The notes below the pieces were generated by a model, which saw only the letters and a program-made list of their open reading frames with translations, was not told where the DNA came from and made no database searches. Shown one piece after another: positions 1 through 5,250 of a DNA stretch of 11,651 nt (position 1 is the first letter of the stretch; every line of letters begins with the position of its first letter). The stretch covers positions 1 through 11,651 of the forward strand of contig DASUFI010000244.1 of NCBI GenBank assembly GCA_036274635.1. Reading direction: 5' to 3'. The position numbers were made by a program, and so were the translations under genes. The DNA comes from DASUFI01 sp036274635. GTDB lineage: Bacteria; Planctomycetota; B15-G4.

Positions 1-30
1 CGACCGGCGGTCGGCCGCACCGCAGCCGCC

Positions 31-54
31 GCCCCGCCGCCCCGCCGCCCCGCG
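31..54. repeat. 8-bp tandem repeat, three copies of GCCCCGCC
   Basis: Copies lie at 31-38, 39-46 and 47-54; the last differs only in its final base. An 8-bp unit is not a multiple of three, so a gain or loss of one copy would shift any reading frame through it. This argues mildly that the stretch is non-coding. Confidence 0.7.
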
Positions 55-107
55 AGCGGTGGCGTCAAATGGGTCGGGGCCAGGCGCGGTGGCGCGCTCG
101 GCCGGAG

Positions 108-127
108 GCGACCCCTCATGGGGTCGC
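108..127 (-). terminator. Perfect 8-bp hairpin downstream of ffs, possible terminator
   Basis: GCGACCCC (108-115) and GGGGTCGC (120-127) pair perfectly around a 4-base loop. It lies 62 bases beyond the 3' end of the SRP RNA on the minus strand. No T-run follows it, so a classical intrinsic terminator is not supported; it could be a processing or attenuation hairpin. Confidence 0.35.
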
Positions 128-189
128 TGAGGACCGAGTGCGCCGCCGCAACGACGCCCAGGCCCATTGGCCGCCACCGCGCTGAGAGT

Positions 190-276
190 GGGACCGGCGA
201 CACAGCCGACGCTGCGCTTAGGGCTGCTCCCGTCAGGGCCTGACCCGGTTCGCGCGGTCTGCTTGCCGCCGGCCCC
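190..276 (-). ncRNA. ffs: Small signal recognition particle RNA (4.5S-type)
   Basis: RNA scaffold of the bacterial signal recognition particle, which binds Ffh and docks with FtsY to target nascent membrane proteins. The minus strand carries the conserved apical domain GGTCAGGCCCTGACGGGAGC, followed by AGCC. The two ends close into a long helix: GGGGCCGGCGGC at 276-265 pairs over all 12 positions, with G-U wobbles, with GTCGCCGGTCCC at 201-190. Length is about 87 nt with no Alu domain, as in Gram-negative SRP RNAs. The tetraloop is UGAC (232-235) rather than GGAA; I recall this URRC-type variant from other bacteria. It lies 21 bases downstream of tRNA-Ser(CGA) and is probably processed from the same transcript. 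Exact ends are inferred from pairing. Confidence 0.9.
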
Positions 277-297
277 GCTTTGAGCGCGGCGGTCGGT

Positions 298-387
<90 letters not shown>

Positions 388-425
388 ATGGTCCGCTCTC
401 GGCGGTCCGGGAACCTGGCGTGCGC

Positions 426-517
426 TGGCGGAGAGAGAGGGATTCGAACCCTCGGTACGGTGTGACCCGTACACTCGCTTTCCAAGCGAGCACAATCGAC
501 CACTCTGTCATCTCTCC
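426..517 (-). tRNA. tRNA-Ser(GGA)
   Basis: Class II tRNA. The acceptor GGAGAGA (517-511) pairs with TCTCTCC (436-430); discriminator G is followed by an encoded CCA (428-426). The anticodon stem CTCGC/GCGAG encloses loop TTGGAAA, giving anticodon GGA, which reads UCC and UCU. The variable arm is slightly longer than in its neighbour. The gene starts 51 bases after the tadA stop codon and ends 38 bases before tRNA-Ser(CGA). Confidence 0.96.
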
Positions 518-568
518 TGAGCCGTCGCGCGCGAGGCTCCCGGCGGCGCCGGAAGCGAGCCGGGCATT

Positions 569-1081
569 CTAGGAACGCGGGCCTCGGCCCGGCAACGGGC
601 CGCGCTTGCCGGCGAAGAAACGCGTGAGCAGCTCGCCGCACTCGGCCTCCCGGACGCGGGGGAGCAGCAGCACGCGGTGGTTGAGGCGCGGGTCGCGCAC
701 GAAGTCGCGCAGCGAGCCGCAGGCCCCGGCCTTGGGGTCGAGCGCGCCGAAGACGAGGTAGGCGGCGCGCGCGAGCACCAGCGCGCCGGCGCACATGGCG
801 CAGGGCTCGAGCGTGACGGCCAGCAGGCTGCCCTCGGGCAGGCGCGTCGTGCCGCACGCGGCGCAGGCTGCGGCCAGCGCCAGGCGCTCGGCGTGCGCGG
901 TCGGGTCGAGCAGGTTCTCGGTGCGGTTGTGGGCTTCCGCCAGCAGCGCCCCGTCCGGCCCGACGACCACGGCCCCCACCGGCACCTCGTCGTGTTGCGC
1001 CGCCTCGCGCGCGAGCTGCAGCGCCCGCTCCATGGCGCGCGCCACGACCTCGTCGGTCGGGCGCGGGGGCGGCGGCTTCAT
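569..1081 (-). CDS. tadA: tRNA-specific adenosine deaminase TadA
   Basis: Zinc-dependent deaminase that converts A34 of tRNA-Arg(ACG) to inosine, so that one tRNA reads CGU, CGC and CGA. The 170-residue product matches the usual family length. It carries the full cytidine/deoxycytidylate deaminase signature: HAE (His63 as zinc ligand, Glu65 as proton shuttle) and PCAMC (Cys94 and Cys97 as zinc ligands). VPVGAVVV and HNRTE upstream are also typical of TadA. I chose the ATG at 1081 because it has an AGGAG Shine-Dalgarno sequence (1092-1088) 6 bases upstream. A longer in-frame start at 1150 would begin inside tRNA-Arg. That Shine-Dalgarno sequence lies in the loop of a perfect hairpin. The gene is 39 bases downstream of its substrate tRNA-Arg(ACG) and probably shares its promoter. 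The function is secure from catalytic motifs and context. Confidence 0.95.
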   Translation of the reverse strand: MKPPPPRPTDEVVARAMERALQLAREAAQHDEVPVGAVVVGPDGALLAEAHNRTENLLDPTAHAERLALAAACAACGTTRLPEGSLLAVTLEPCAMCAGALVLARAAYLVFGALDPKAGACGSLRDFVRDPRLNHRVLLLPRVREAECGELLTRFFAGKRGPLPGRGPRS

Positions 1082-1099
1082 CGGACGCTCCTGCGTCCG
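1082..1099 (-). promoter_or_regulatory. Hairpin displaying the tadA Shine-Dalgarno sequence in its loop
   Basis: On the minus strand CGGACGC (1099-1093) pairs perfectly over 7 bp with GCGTCCG (1088-1082) around loop AGGA (1092-1089). The loop is most of the AGGAG ribosome binding site, and the stem ends at the base before the ATG. This could present or restrict the ribosome binding site, or mark a processing point between tRNA-Arg and the tadA mRNA. The structure is seen; the role is inferred. Confidence 0.6.
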
Positions 1100-1120
1100 T
1101 CGGGACGCGCGCGGCCCGGC

Positions 1121-1197
<77 letters not shown>

Positions 1198-1217
1198 ACG
1201 CGCGGCCGAAACCTGAG

Positions 1218-1246
1218 AGGAAACACTCCGGCGGTCGCCGTGTCAA
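1218..1246 (-). promoter_or_regulatory. Predicted sigma70-type promoter for tRNA-Arg-tadA
   Basis: The minus strand has a perfect -35 box TTGACA (1246-1241). After a 17-base spacer comes TTTCCT (1223-1218), a weak -10 with 3 of 6 consensus matches. Transcription would start near 1211, just upstream of the tRNA-Arg 5' end at 1197, which suits a tRNA leader. The perfect -35 at ideal spacing in such GC-rich DNA supports the call; the weak -10 limits it. Confidence 0.5.
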
Positions 1247-1395
1247 CGGCGGGGCGCGCCGAGGCTGTCCGATACGCGCGGAGCGCGCTCCGCGAGCGCA
1301 CGAACCCGCCGCGCGAGCCTTCCAGCCGGCGAGAATCACGTGGCGGAGCAAAAATAATTTCGCAGCGCGTGCGCGCGCGCCGAATGCGGACTCGC

Positions 1396-1403
1396 TGTGG
1401 ACA
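1396..1403 (-). promoter_or_regulatory. DnaA-box-like site TGTCCACA
   Basis: The top strand reads TGTGGACA. On the minus strand, CTGTCCACA matches the last six bases (TCCACA) and the first-half T of the DnaA consensus TTATCCACA, with mismatches in the first three positions. It is weak alone and is listed because of the better site at 1536-1544. Confidence 0.25.
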
Positions 1404-1497
1404 GGCGCGCTGCGACGGCGCGCCGTGCGGGGACGCTTCGCGCACGAGAGCGTCGCCTGAAAGCCCGCGTGGTTGCGATGTTTCCGGGCGATGCGCG

Positions 1498-1512
1498 GCG
1501 CGCGCGCGCGCG
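1498..1512. repeat. Alternating GC run of 15 bases
   Basis: An uninterrupted alternating purine-pyrimidine (GC) tract in the gene-free region, a sequence type that can adopt Z-DNA. A shorter run lies near 1369-1379. No function is implied. Confidence 0.6.
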
Positions 1513-1535
1513 GCACCGGCGTGCGCATCGACACG

Positions 1536-1544
1536 TTTTCCACA
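1536..1544 (+). promoter_or_regulatory. DnaA-box-like site TTTTCCACA
   Basis: The sequence matches the relaxed DnaA box TTNTCCACA exactly and differs from TTATCCACA at one position. It lies in the gene-free region about 180 bp from an AT-rich island. A single near-consensus box can also regulate transcription or occur by chance. Confidence 0.35.
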
Positions 1545-1681
1545 GCGCGCGCCGCGTGCGGCGCCGCGGCACGCGCAGCGCGCTCCGCACGGCCGCATGC
1601 GCCTTTCCGCTTCATTCCGAGCGTAATCCACCGATACTCATGAAAACGGGGGCGCATGATGCCCTCGTCATCAAGTCAAAG

Positions 1682-1686
1682 AGGAG
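1682..1686 (+). promoter_or_regulatory. Ribosome binding site of the lysine-rich micro-ORF
   Basis: AGGAG lies 9 bases upstream of the ATG at 1696, close to ideal. It sits in the short odd palindrome GAGGAGTCCTC (1681-1691), so a weak 4-bp hairpin could mask it. Strong Shine-Dalgarno sequences are scarce in this window, which supports the short ORF being translated. Confidence 0.65.
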
Positions 1687-1695
1687 TCCTCAGTC

Positions 1696-1767
1696 ATGGC
1701 CAAGAAGAAGAAGGGCCGCAAGAAGGCGACGAAGAAGGCGACCAAGAAGGCTCGCCGCAAGAAGTAG
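1696..1767 (+). CDS. Lysine-rich 23-residue basic micro-protein
   Basis: Twenty-three codons encode MAKKKKGRKKATKKATKKAR followed by RKK, then TAG. Twelve residues are Lys and three Arg, so 15 of 23 are positively charged and none is acidic; there is a short KKAT repeat. The composition resembles histone H1-like tails and the tiny basic accessory ribosomal proteins (THX or bS22 type), so nucleic-acid or ribosome binding is a reasonable inference, but I recognise no specific family. Evidence for a real gene: AGGAG at ideal distance, about 500 bp of gene-free upstream DNA, and its own 3' hairpins, which end where the convergent HAD gene begins. All 12 Lys codons are AAG, unremarkable in GC-rich DNA. 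The alternative is a chance ORF or a leader peptide, but no gene follows it on this strand before the convergent one. Confidence 0.7.
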   Translation: MAKKKKGRKKATKKATKKARRKK

Positions 1768-1783
1768 TCCGCTTCTTCGGACT
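1766..1783 (+). terminator. Hairpin overlapping the micro-ORF stop codon
   Basis: AGTCCG (1766-1771) pairs with CGGACT (1778-1783) over 6 bp around loop CTTCTT, and TTCGGTCTTT follows. The moderately T-rich tail makes it a possible weak intrinsic terminator or an mRNA-stabilising 3' hairpin. Confidence 0.4.
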
Positions 1784-1799
1784 TTCGGTCTTTGACGAT

Positions 1800-1825
1800 G
1801 GGCGCCCCCTTCCCCGGGGGCGCCC
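1800..1825. terminator. Strong GC hairpin between convergent genes, probable bidirectional terminator
   Basis: GGGCGCCCCC (1800-1809) pairs perfectly over 10 bp with GGGGGCGCCC (1816-1825) around a 6-base loop. It lies between the end of the micro-ORF (1767) and the end of the convergent HAD gene (1827), where a shared terminator is expected. No clear T-run flanks it on either side, as is common in very GC-rich genomes. Confidence 0.65.
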
Positions 1826-1826
1826 G

Positions 1827-2501
1827 TCAGCTTTCAGGGGTGCCCAGCGAGTCCAGCAGCTCGGGCGTCAGCTCGCGCAGGGACGACAGGCTGGCCAGTG
1901 CGCCGGCCGCCCGGTGCGCGCTCCCGTCGTGCCCCGGCCCCGGCAGCGCCAGGGCCGCCATGCCGGCCGCGCGCGCCGCGCGCACGCCGTGCACCGCGTC
2001 CTCGACCACGATGCACTCCTCCGGCGCGACCGAGAGCCGCCGCGCCGCCTCGAGGAAGAGGTCCGGCGCCGGCTTGCCGTGCGCCACCTCCTCCACCGCC
2101 ACCAGCGCCGACAGCACGGACCGCAGCGCGAAGCGCTCCACGATCAGCTCCAACTGTGCGCGCGCCGCGCTGGTGGCCAGGCCCAGCTTGCGGCCGTCTG
2201 CGCGCAGCAGCAGCAGGCATTCCAGCGCGCCGTCCGTGGGCAGCAGGTCGGCGCCCGCCAGGACGTCCAGCGACTCGCGGATGCGCTCGCGCGCCAGCTC
2301 CTCGGGCGCCTCGCGCAGCTGCAGGCGGTCGACGACGTCGCGGAAGAAGTCCACCTCGGGCATGCCCAGCCGCTGGTCGTAGAAGGCGCGGTCGATGGCA
2401 GCCCCTCGGCGGGCCAGCACGACGTTCGTGGTGGCGAAGTGCAGGGGCTCGCTGTCGACCAGCACGCCGTCCATGTCGAAGATCACGGCCTGCCAGGTCA
2501 C
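1827..2501 (-). CDS. HAD-superfamily phosphatase, beta-phosphoglucomutase-like
   Basis: Predicted cytosolic haloacid dehalogenase-type phosphatase or phosphomutase of 224 residues, the usual size for the subgroup. Motif I is FDMDG (nucleophile Asp9, acid/base Asp11), followed by the VLVDSEP sequence typical of beta-phosphoglucomutase-like and CbbY-like enzymes. Motif II is LATSAAR (Thr110/Ser111), motif III is the lysine of HGKPAPD (Lys143), and motif IV is VVEDAVHG (Glu167-Asp168, magnesium binding). Residues from about 20 to 85 form the helical cap. I chose the GTG at 2501 because GGAG lies 8 bases upstream and it gives a normal N-terminus; a longer in-frame ATG at 2606 would add an Arg-rich tail unlike the family. 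The substrate (sugar phosphate or another small phosphomonoester) cannot be told from sequence. The gene is divergent from the membrane protein at 2612. Confidence 0.92.
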   Translation of the reverse strand: MTWQAVIFDMDGVLVDSEPLHFATTNVVLARRGAAIDRAFYDQRLGMPEVDFFRDVVDRLQLREAPEELARERIRESLDVLAGADLLPTDGALECLLLLRADGRKLGLATSAARAQLELIVERFALRSVLSALVAVEEVAHGKPAPDLFLEAARRLSVAPEECIVVEDAVHGVRAARAAGMAALALPGPGHDGSAHRAAGALASLSSLRELTPELLDSLGTPES

Positions 2502-2611
2502 GTCATGGGCTCCAGCGAGGGAAGCCGATCTTCTCCGCCGCCGCGGGTCGCCGTCCACCGCCGGGCGGGCCGCGCACGTAGGATGGCCCCACGCCGCCCG
2601 GCGCACCCACG

Positions 2612-4024
2612 ATGGCCGACAGCCCCGTCAACACGCCCCGAGGCTCCTGGCCGGTGACGGCCGGGCTGGCCCTCGGCCTCGGCGCGGCGCCGCTGCTGGC
2701 CGCGCAGCTGCCGCTGTCGCCGTGGATGGCGGCGGCCTTGCTCGCCGGCGTCCTGCTGGGCGCCGGGCCCGTGATCTCGGGCGAGGCGCGGGTGGCGCGG
2801 CTCGATGCCCAGCAGGGGCGCAGCCTGCTGCGGTCCGCGCAGTTCGCGACGCTGCTGCTGCCGGCGGTGCTGTCCACGCTCACGGCTGCGGTCGCCGCGC
2901 TGCTGGCCGCGTGGGGCGCCACGGGCCTGCTGCACCTCGCCCTCGATGGCACGGCCGCCGCCAGCAAGGACGGCGTCACGGCCTGGCTCGGCGCGCAGCA
3001 AGGCTTCCTGGCGCAGCCCGGGCTCGAGGGCTCGATCGGGCTGCTCGGCCTGCTGGCCGGGGTGCTCGTCGTCGTGGCGCTGCTGCTCGCGACGCGGCGC
3101 TGGCGCCACGTGCTGGTCGGGCTGGTGGCCGTCGCCGTCGCGCTCGGGCTCGCCTGCGGCGTGAGGCTCTGGCTGTCGGTGTCGGCGCCCGTCGCGCTGT
3201 TCGACCTGCACCCCGCGCGGCCGACGAGCTGGAGGGACTGGCTGGCCCAGGTCGGCGTGGGCCTGGCCGCCGGACTCTTCGCCACCGGGGCCGGCACGGG
3301 CGCGGTGCACGCCGCCATGCACCGCATTCGCTGCATCGGCTCGGCAGGACGCCCCGCGCGCTGGCTGCCGCTGGCGGTCACGCTGCTGGGCCTCGTCGTG
3401 CTGTGGCCTCTGCAGGCCGGGCTGATGGACACGCCAGCGACCGGTCCGGCGCCCTACGGCCGAGCAACGGCCGCGCTGCTGCTGGCGCCGGGCGCTGCCC
3501 TGGGCTCGGTCGCCTGGCAGGCGGCGTGGTTCGCGGGATTGCTGGCGGCGGGGCTCGCCGGCGCGCTCGCCCTGGCTCAGCCCGCGCTGCACCGCCTGCA
3601 GACCATCATGGGCCTGACGATCGGGCAGGCGGCCTGCGCCGTCGTTGCGCTGCTGGTCATCGTGGCGTTGCCCTGCGCGCTGCTGCCCGGAGCGCGCGAG
3701 GGCGTGCTGGCCGTGTCGGCTCTGCTCGTCGTCGTCACGGCTGCGAGCTGGATCGCGAGCGACGTGCGGTCGGGCTGGCTGCGCCGCGGCGCCGCCTGGC
3801 TGGGCCTCGCGGTCGCCCCTCTGCTGGGGTTGGGCGCGGCGTGGTTCCTTTCCGGCCACGTGCATGACGATGCCGTCCTGGAGGGCTGGCTCGTCGGCAC
3901 GATCCTCGCGGCCGGGCTCGTGCCGCTGTGGTGGCTGGCCCTGCTGGCGATCGCCGCGCTGCGCTCGCGCGCCCTCAGCCGTTCCGCTCCGGCTTCTCCA
4001 GCAGGTCCCCGTACTCGCGCGTGA
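2612..4024 (+). CDS. Divergent 12-TM membrane protein, NSS/SNF (LeuT-fold) transporter-like
   Basis: Integral membrane protein of 470 residues with about twelve hydrophobic segments (near 14-33, 37-56, 78-109, 141-160, 165-187, 208-237, 250-270, 288-325, 336-359, 364-382, 391-413, 424-450). By eye it follows the sodium:neurotransmitter symporter family. LAGALALAQPALHRL near 315-329 lines up with LeuT TM8 LTSSIAIMQPMIAFL, and WLAQVG near 210 with the start of LeuT TM6 (WIAAVG). A TM2 glutamate (Glu58, in GPVISGE) fits the conserved position. However, the TM1 signature GNxxRFP is absent, as is the GGGAF segment after it. The TM8 Thr/Ser pair that helps bind sodium in LeuT is replaced by small non-polar residues. 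Transport, if any, may be sodium-independent. No clear ribosome binding site precedes the ATG at 2612. The LeuT comparison is from memory. Confidence 0.6.
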   Translation: MADSPVNTPRGSWPVTAGLALGLGAAPLLAAQLPLSPWMAAALLAGVLLGAGPVISGEARVARLDAQQGRSLLRSAQFATLLLPAVLSTLTAAVAALLAAWGATGLLHLALDGTAAASKDGVTAWLGAQQGFLAQPGLEGSIGLLGLLAGVLVVVALLLATRRWRHVLVGLVAVAVALGLACGVRLWLSVSAPVALFDLHPARPTSWRDWLAQVGVGLAAGLFATGAGTGAVHAAMHRIRCIGSAGRPARWLPLAVTLLGLVVLWPLQAGLMDTPATGPAPYGRATAALLLAPGAALGSVAWQAAWFAGLLAAGLAGALALAQPALHRLQTIMGLTIGQAACAVVALLVIVALPCALLPGAREGVLAVSALLVVVTAASWIASDVRSGWLRRGAAWLGLAVAPLLGLGAAWFLSGHVHDDAVLEGWLVGTILAAGLVPLWWLALLAIAALRSRALSRSAPASPAGPRTRA

Positions 4025-5249
4025 CGCCGGCCGGGCCGGCGGTGAGCAGCAGCGCGCGGTTCTCCAGGCGCGTCTGCAGGCGCACGGGGCCCTGCCACAG
4101 GGCCTGCACGTTGCGCAGGGTCTCCTCGGCCTGGTCGAGCTGCAGCTCCGCGCCGCTCCAGACGTGCTCCAGCTCGAGGTCCGGGCCGTCGCCGGGCAGG
4201 CGGCGGATGACGGGCTGGCCGCCGTTGGTGAGCGCGGCCAGCGTGCTCTCGCGCGCGGCGGCGATCTCCTCCTCGCTGCTGCCGAGGCCGTGGGCGCGAC
4301 AGAACTCGGCGTCGGCATAGGCGTCCACGAACGTGAGATCGTTGTGGATGGCCCGCGCCTCGAAGACGGCGGCGAGGCCGCGGCCGCGCTCGCCGCCGGC
4401 GCGCGCGTGGACGTGGCGGTAGAGCTCGAGGCCCAGCTTGTAGGGGTTCATGGGGCCGTCGTCGCCGCCCATGGCACCGCTGTGCTGGCAGGCGTAGTCC
4501 ACCACCTCGGCGTCGCGCAGCAGGCTGCCGGTCATGAGGCGGCTGTGCCAGAAGGAGGCCCAGCCCTCGTTCATGACCTTGGTCAGGAGCTGGGGCAGGA
4601 AGTAGTAGGCCTCGTCGCGCAGCAGGCCCAGCACTTCCTGCTGCCAGGCGGGCAGCGGGGCGCGCAGCAGCAGCGTGCCCAGGATGTCGCCCGGCGCGAG
4701 CGGCCCCTCGAGGGGCGGGGCGTTGCCGGGCCGGCCGCGCGCGCGGCGCACGGCGCCCGGGTCCACGAGGTTGTCCAGCGAGAGCACGCGGTCGATGAAG
4801 GACTCCATCGCGTCCTGGCCGACGCTGGCCGAGAGCGCCCGCACGCGCGCGCCGTGGCTGGCCATGACGTCCAGCATGTTGAGGTCCGTGTGCGCGAACC
4901 ACGCGTTGGCGCGGAAGAAGTCGGCGTGGCCGCAGACGTGGGCCATGACCAGCTTCTGCTCCACGGCCGCGTTGTGGCGCAGCAGGTAGGCCACGACGGG
5001 CTGCGTGTTCACGACCAGCTCGTAGATGCGCTGCAGGCCCCAGGCGTGGCCCTTGATGAGCCGGTCGTACTCCATGCCGAAGCGCCAGTGCGGGTAGCGC
5101 ACGGGGAAGCCCCCGTAGGCCGCGATCTCGTTCAGCTCGCGGTGGTCCACCAGCTCGTAGACGATCTCGGGCACGTCCAGGCCGGCGTCGCGCGCGCGTG
5201 CCTCGACGTCGGCCTGCAGCGCCAGCAGCTCCGGGCCCGGGCGCGCCAC
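3975..5249 (-). CDS. spoVR: SpoVR family protein (YcgB-like)
   Basis: Third gene of the PrkA-YeaH-SpoVR module. SpoVR takes part in spore cortex formation in Bacillus and is also widespread in non-sporulating bacteria, where it is co-expressed with PrkA under stress or starvation; its biochemistry is unresolved. The 424 residues carry the family hallmarks: NEIAAYGGFPVRYPHWRFGM (40-59), the conserved MAHVCGHADFFRAN (102-115) with its metal-ligand-like histidines, and NEGWASFWHSRLM (227-239) followed by HSGAM and NPYKLG. Bacillus and E. coli homologues are longer (roughly 460-510), so the variable C-terminus is slightly short here. The start is the GTG at 5249, one base after the yeaH stop (TGACGTG), so translation is probably coupled. 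Its last 50 bp overlap the convergent membrane-protein gene. Confidence 0.93.
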   Translation of the reverse strand: MARPGPELLALQADVEARARDAGLDVPEIVYELVDHRELNEIAAYGGFPVRYPHWRFGMEYDRLIKGHAWGLQRIYELVVNTQPVVAYLLRHNAAVEQKLVMAHVCGHADFFRANAWFAHTDLNMLDVMASHGARVRALSASVGQDAMESFIDRVLSLDNLVDPGAVRRARGRPGNAPPLEGPLAPGDILGTLLLRAPLPAWQQEVLGLLRDEAYYFLPQLLTKVMNEGWASFWHSRLMTGSLLRDAEVVDYACQHSGAMGGDDGPMNPYKLGLELYRHVHARAGGERGRGLAAVFEARAIHNDLTFVDAYADAEFCRAHGLGSSEEEIAAARESTLAALTNGGQPVIRRLPGDGPDLELEHVWSGAELQLDQAEETLRNVQALWQGPVRLQTRLENRALLLTAGPAGVTREYGDLLEKPERNG

Positions 5250-5250
5250 G

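Larger units (their letters stand above)
1..189. other. Left-edge stretch with no recognised gene
   Basis: Downstream of ffs on the minus strand. In several bacteria dnaX follows the tRNA-Ser/tadA/ffs cluster, so dnaX was the expectation here. A minus-strand frame from an ATG at 167 stays open to the window edge, but its translation (MGLGVVAAAHSVLSDP...) has no DnaX features such as the YRPxxFxxVVGQ motif. It is rich in Pro, Arg and Gly, as random GC-rich DNA would be. The stretch contains an 8-bp tandem repeat and one perfect hairpin, listed separately. I assign no function. Confidence 0.5.
1198..1695. other. Long intergenic region between divergent tRNA-Arg and the lysine-rich ORF
   Basis: About 500 bp with no convincing protein gene. 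Several frames are open on both strands, but all encode Arg/Ala-rich sequence with no recognisable motif, as expected of stop-poor GC-rich DNA. The region holds the tRNA-Arg promoter, an AT-rich island AAAAATAATTT (1350-1360), two DnaA-box-like sites in opposite orientation and alternating GC runs such as 1498-1512. A weak plus-strand promoter candidate for the lysine-rich ORF is TTCATT (1611-1616) with GATACT (1633-1638). Confidence 0.55.

Noticed and set aside
1659..1676. Short inverted repeat TGATG/CATCA upstream of the lysine-rich ORF
   Set aside because: Only 5 bp per arm; too short to claim as an operator without conservation.
2502..2606. N-terminal extension of the HAD phosphatase to an ATG at 2606
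   Set aside because: It adds 35 Arg-rich residues ahead of a normal HAD N-terminus and would nearly abut the divergent gene; the GTG at 2501 has GGAG at 8 bases.
2498..4318. 606-codon minus-strand open frame opposite the NSS-like gene
   Set aside because: The translation is Gln/Arg/Gly repeats without structure, whereas the plus strand encodes regular hydrophobic helices.
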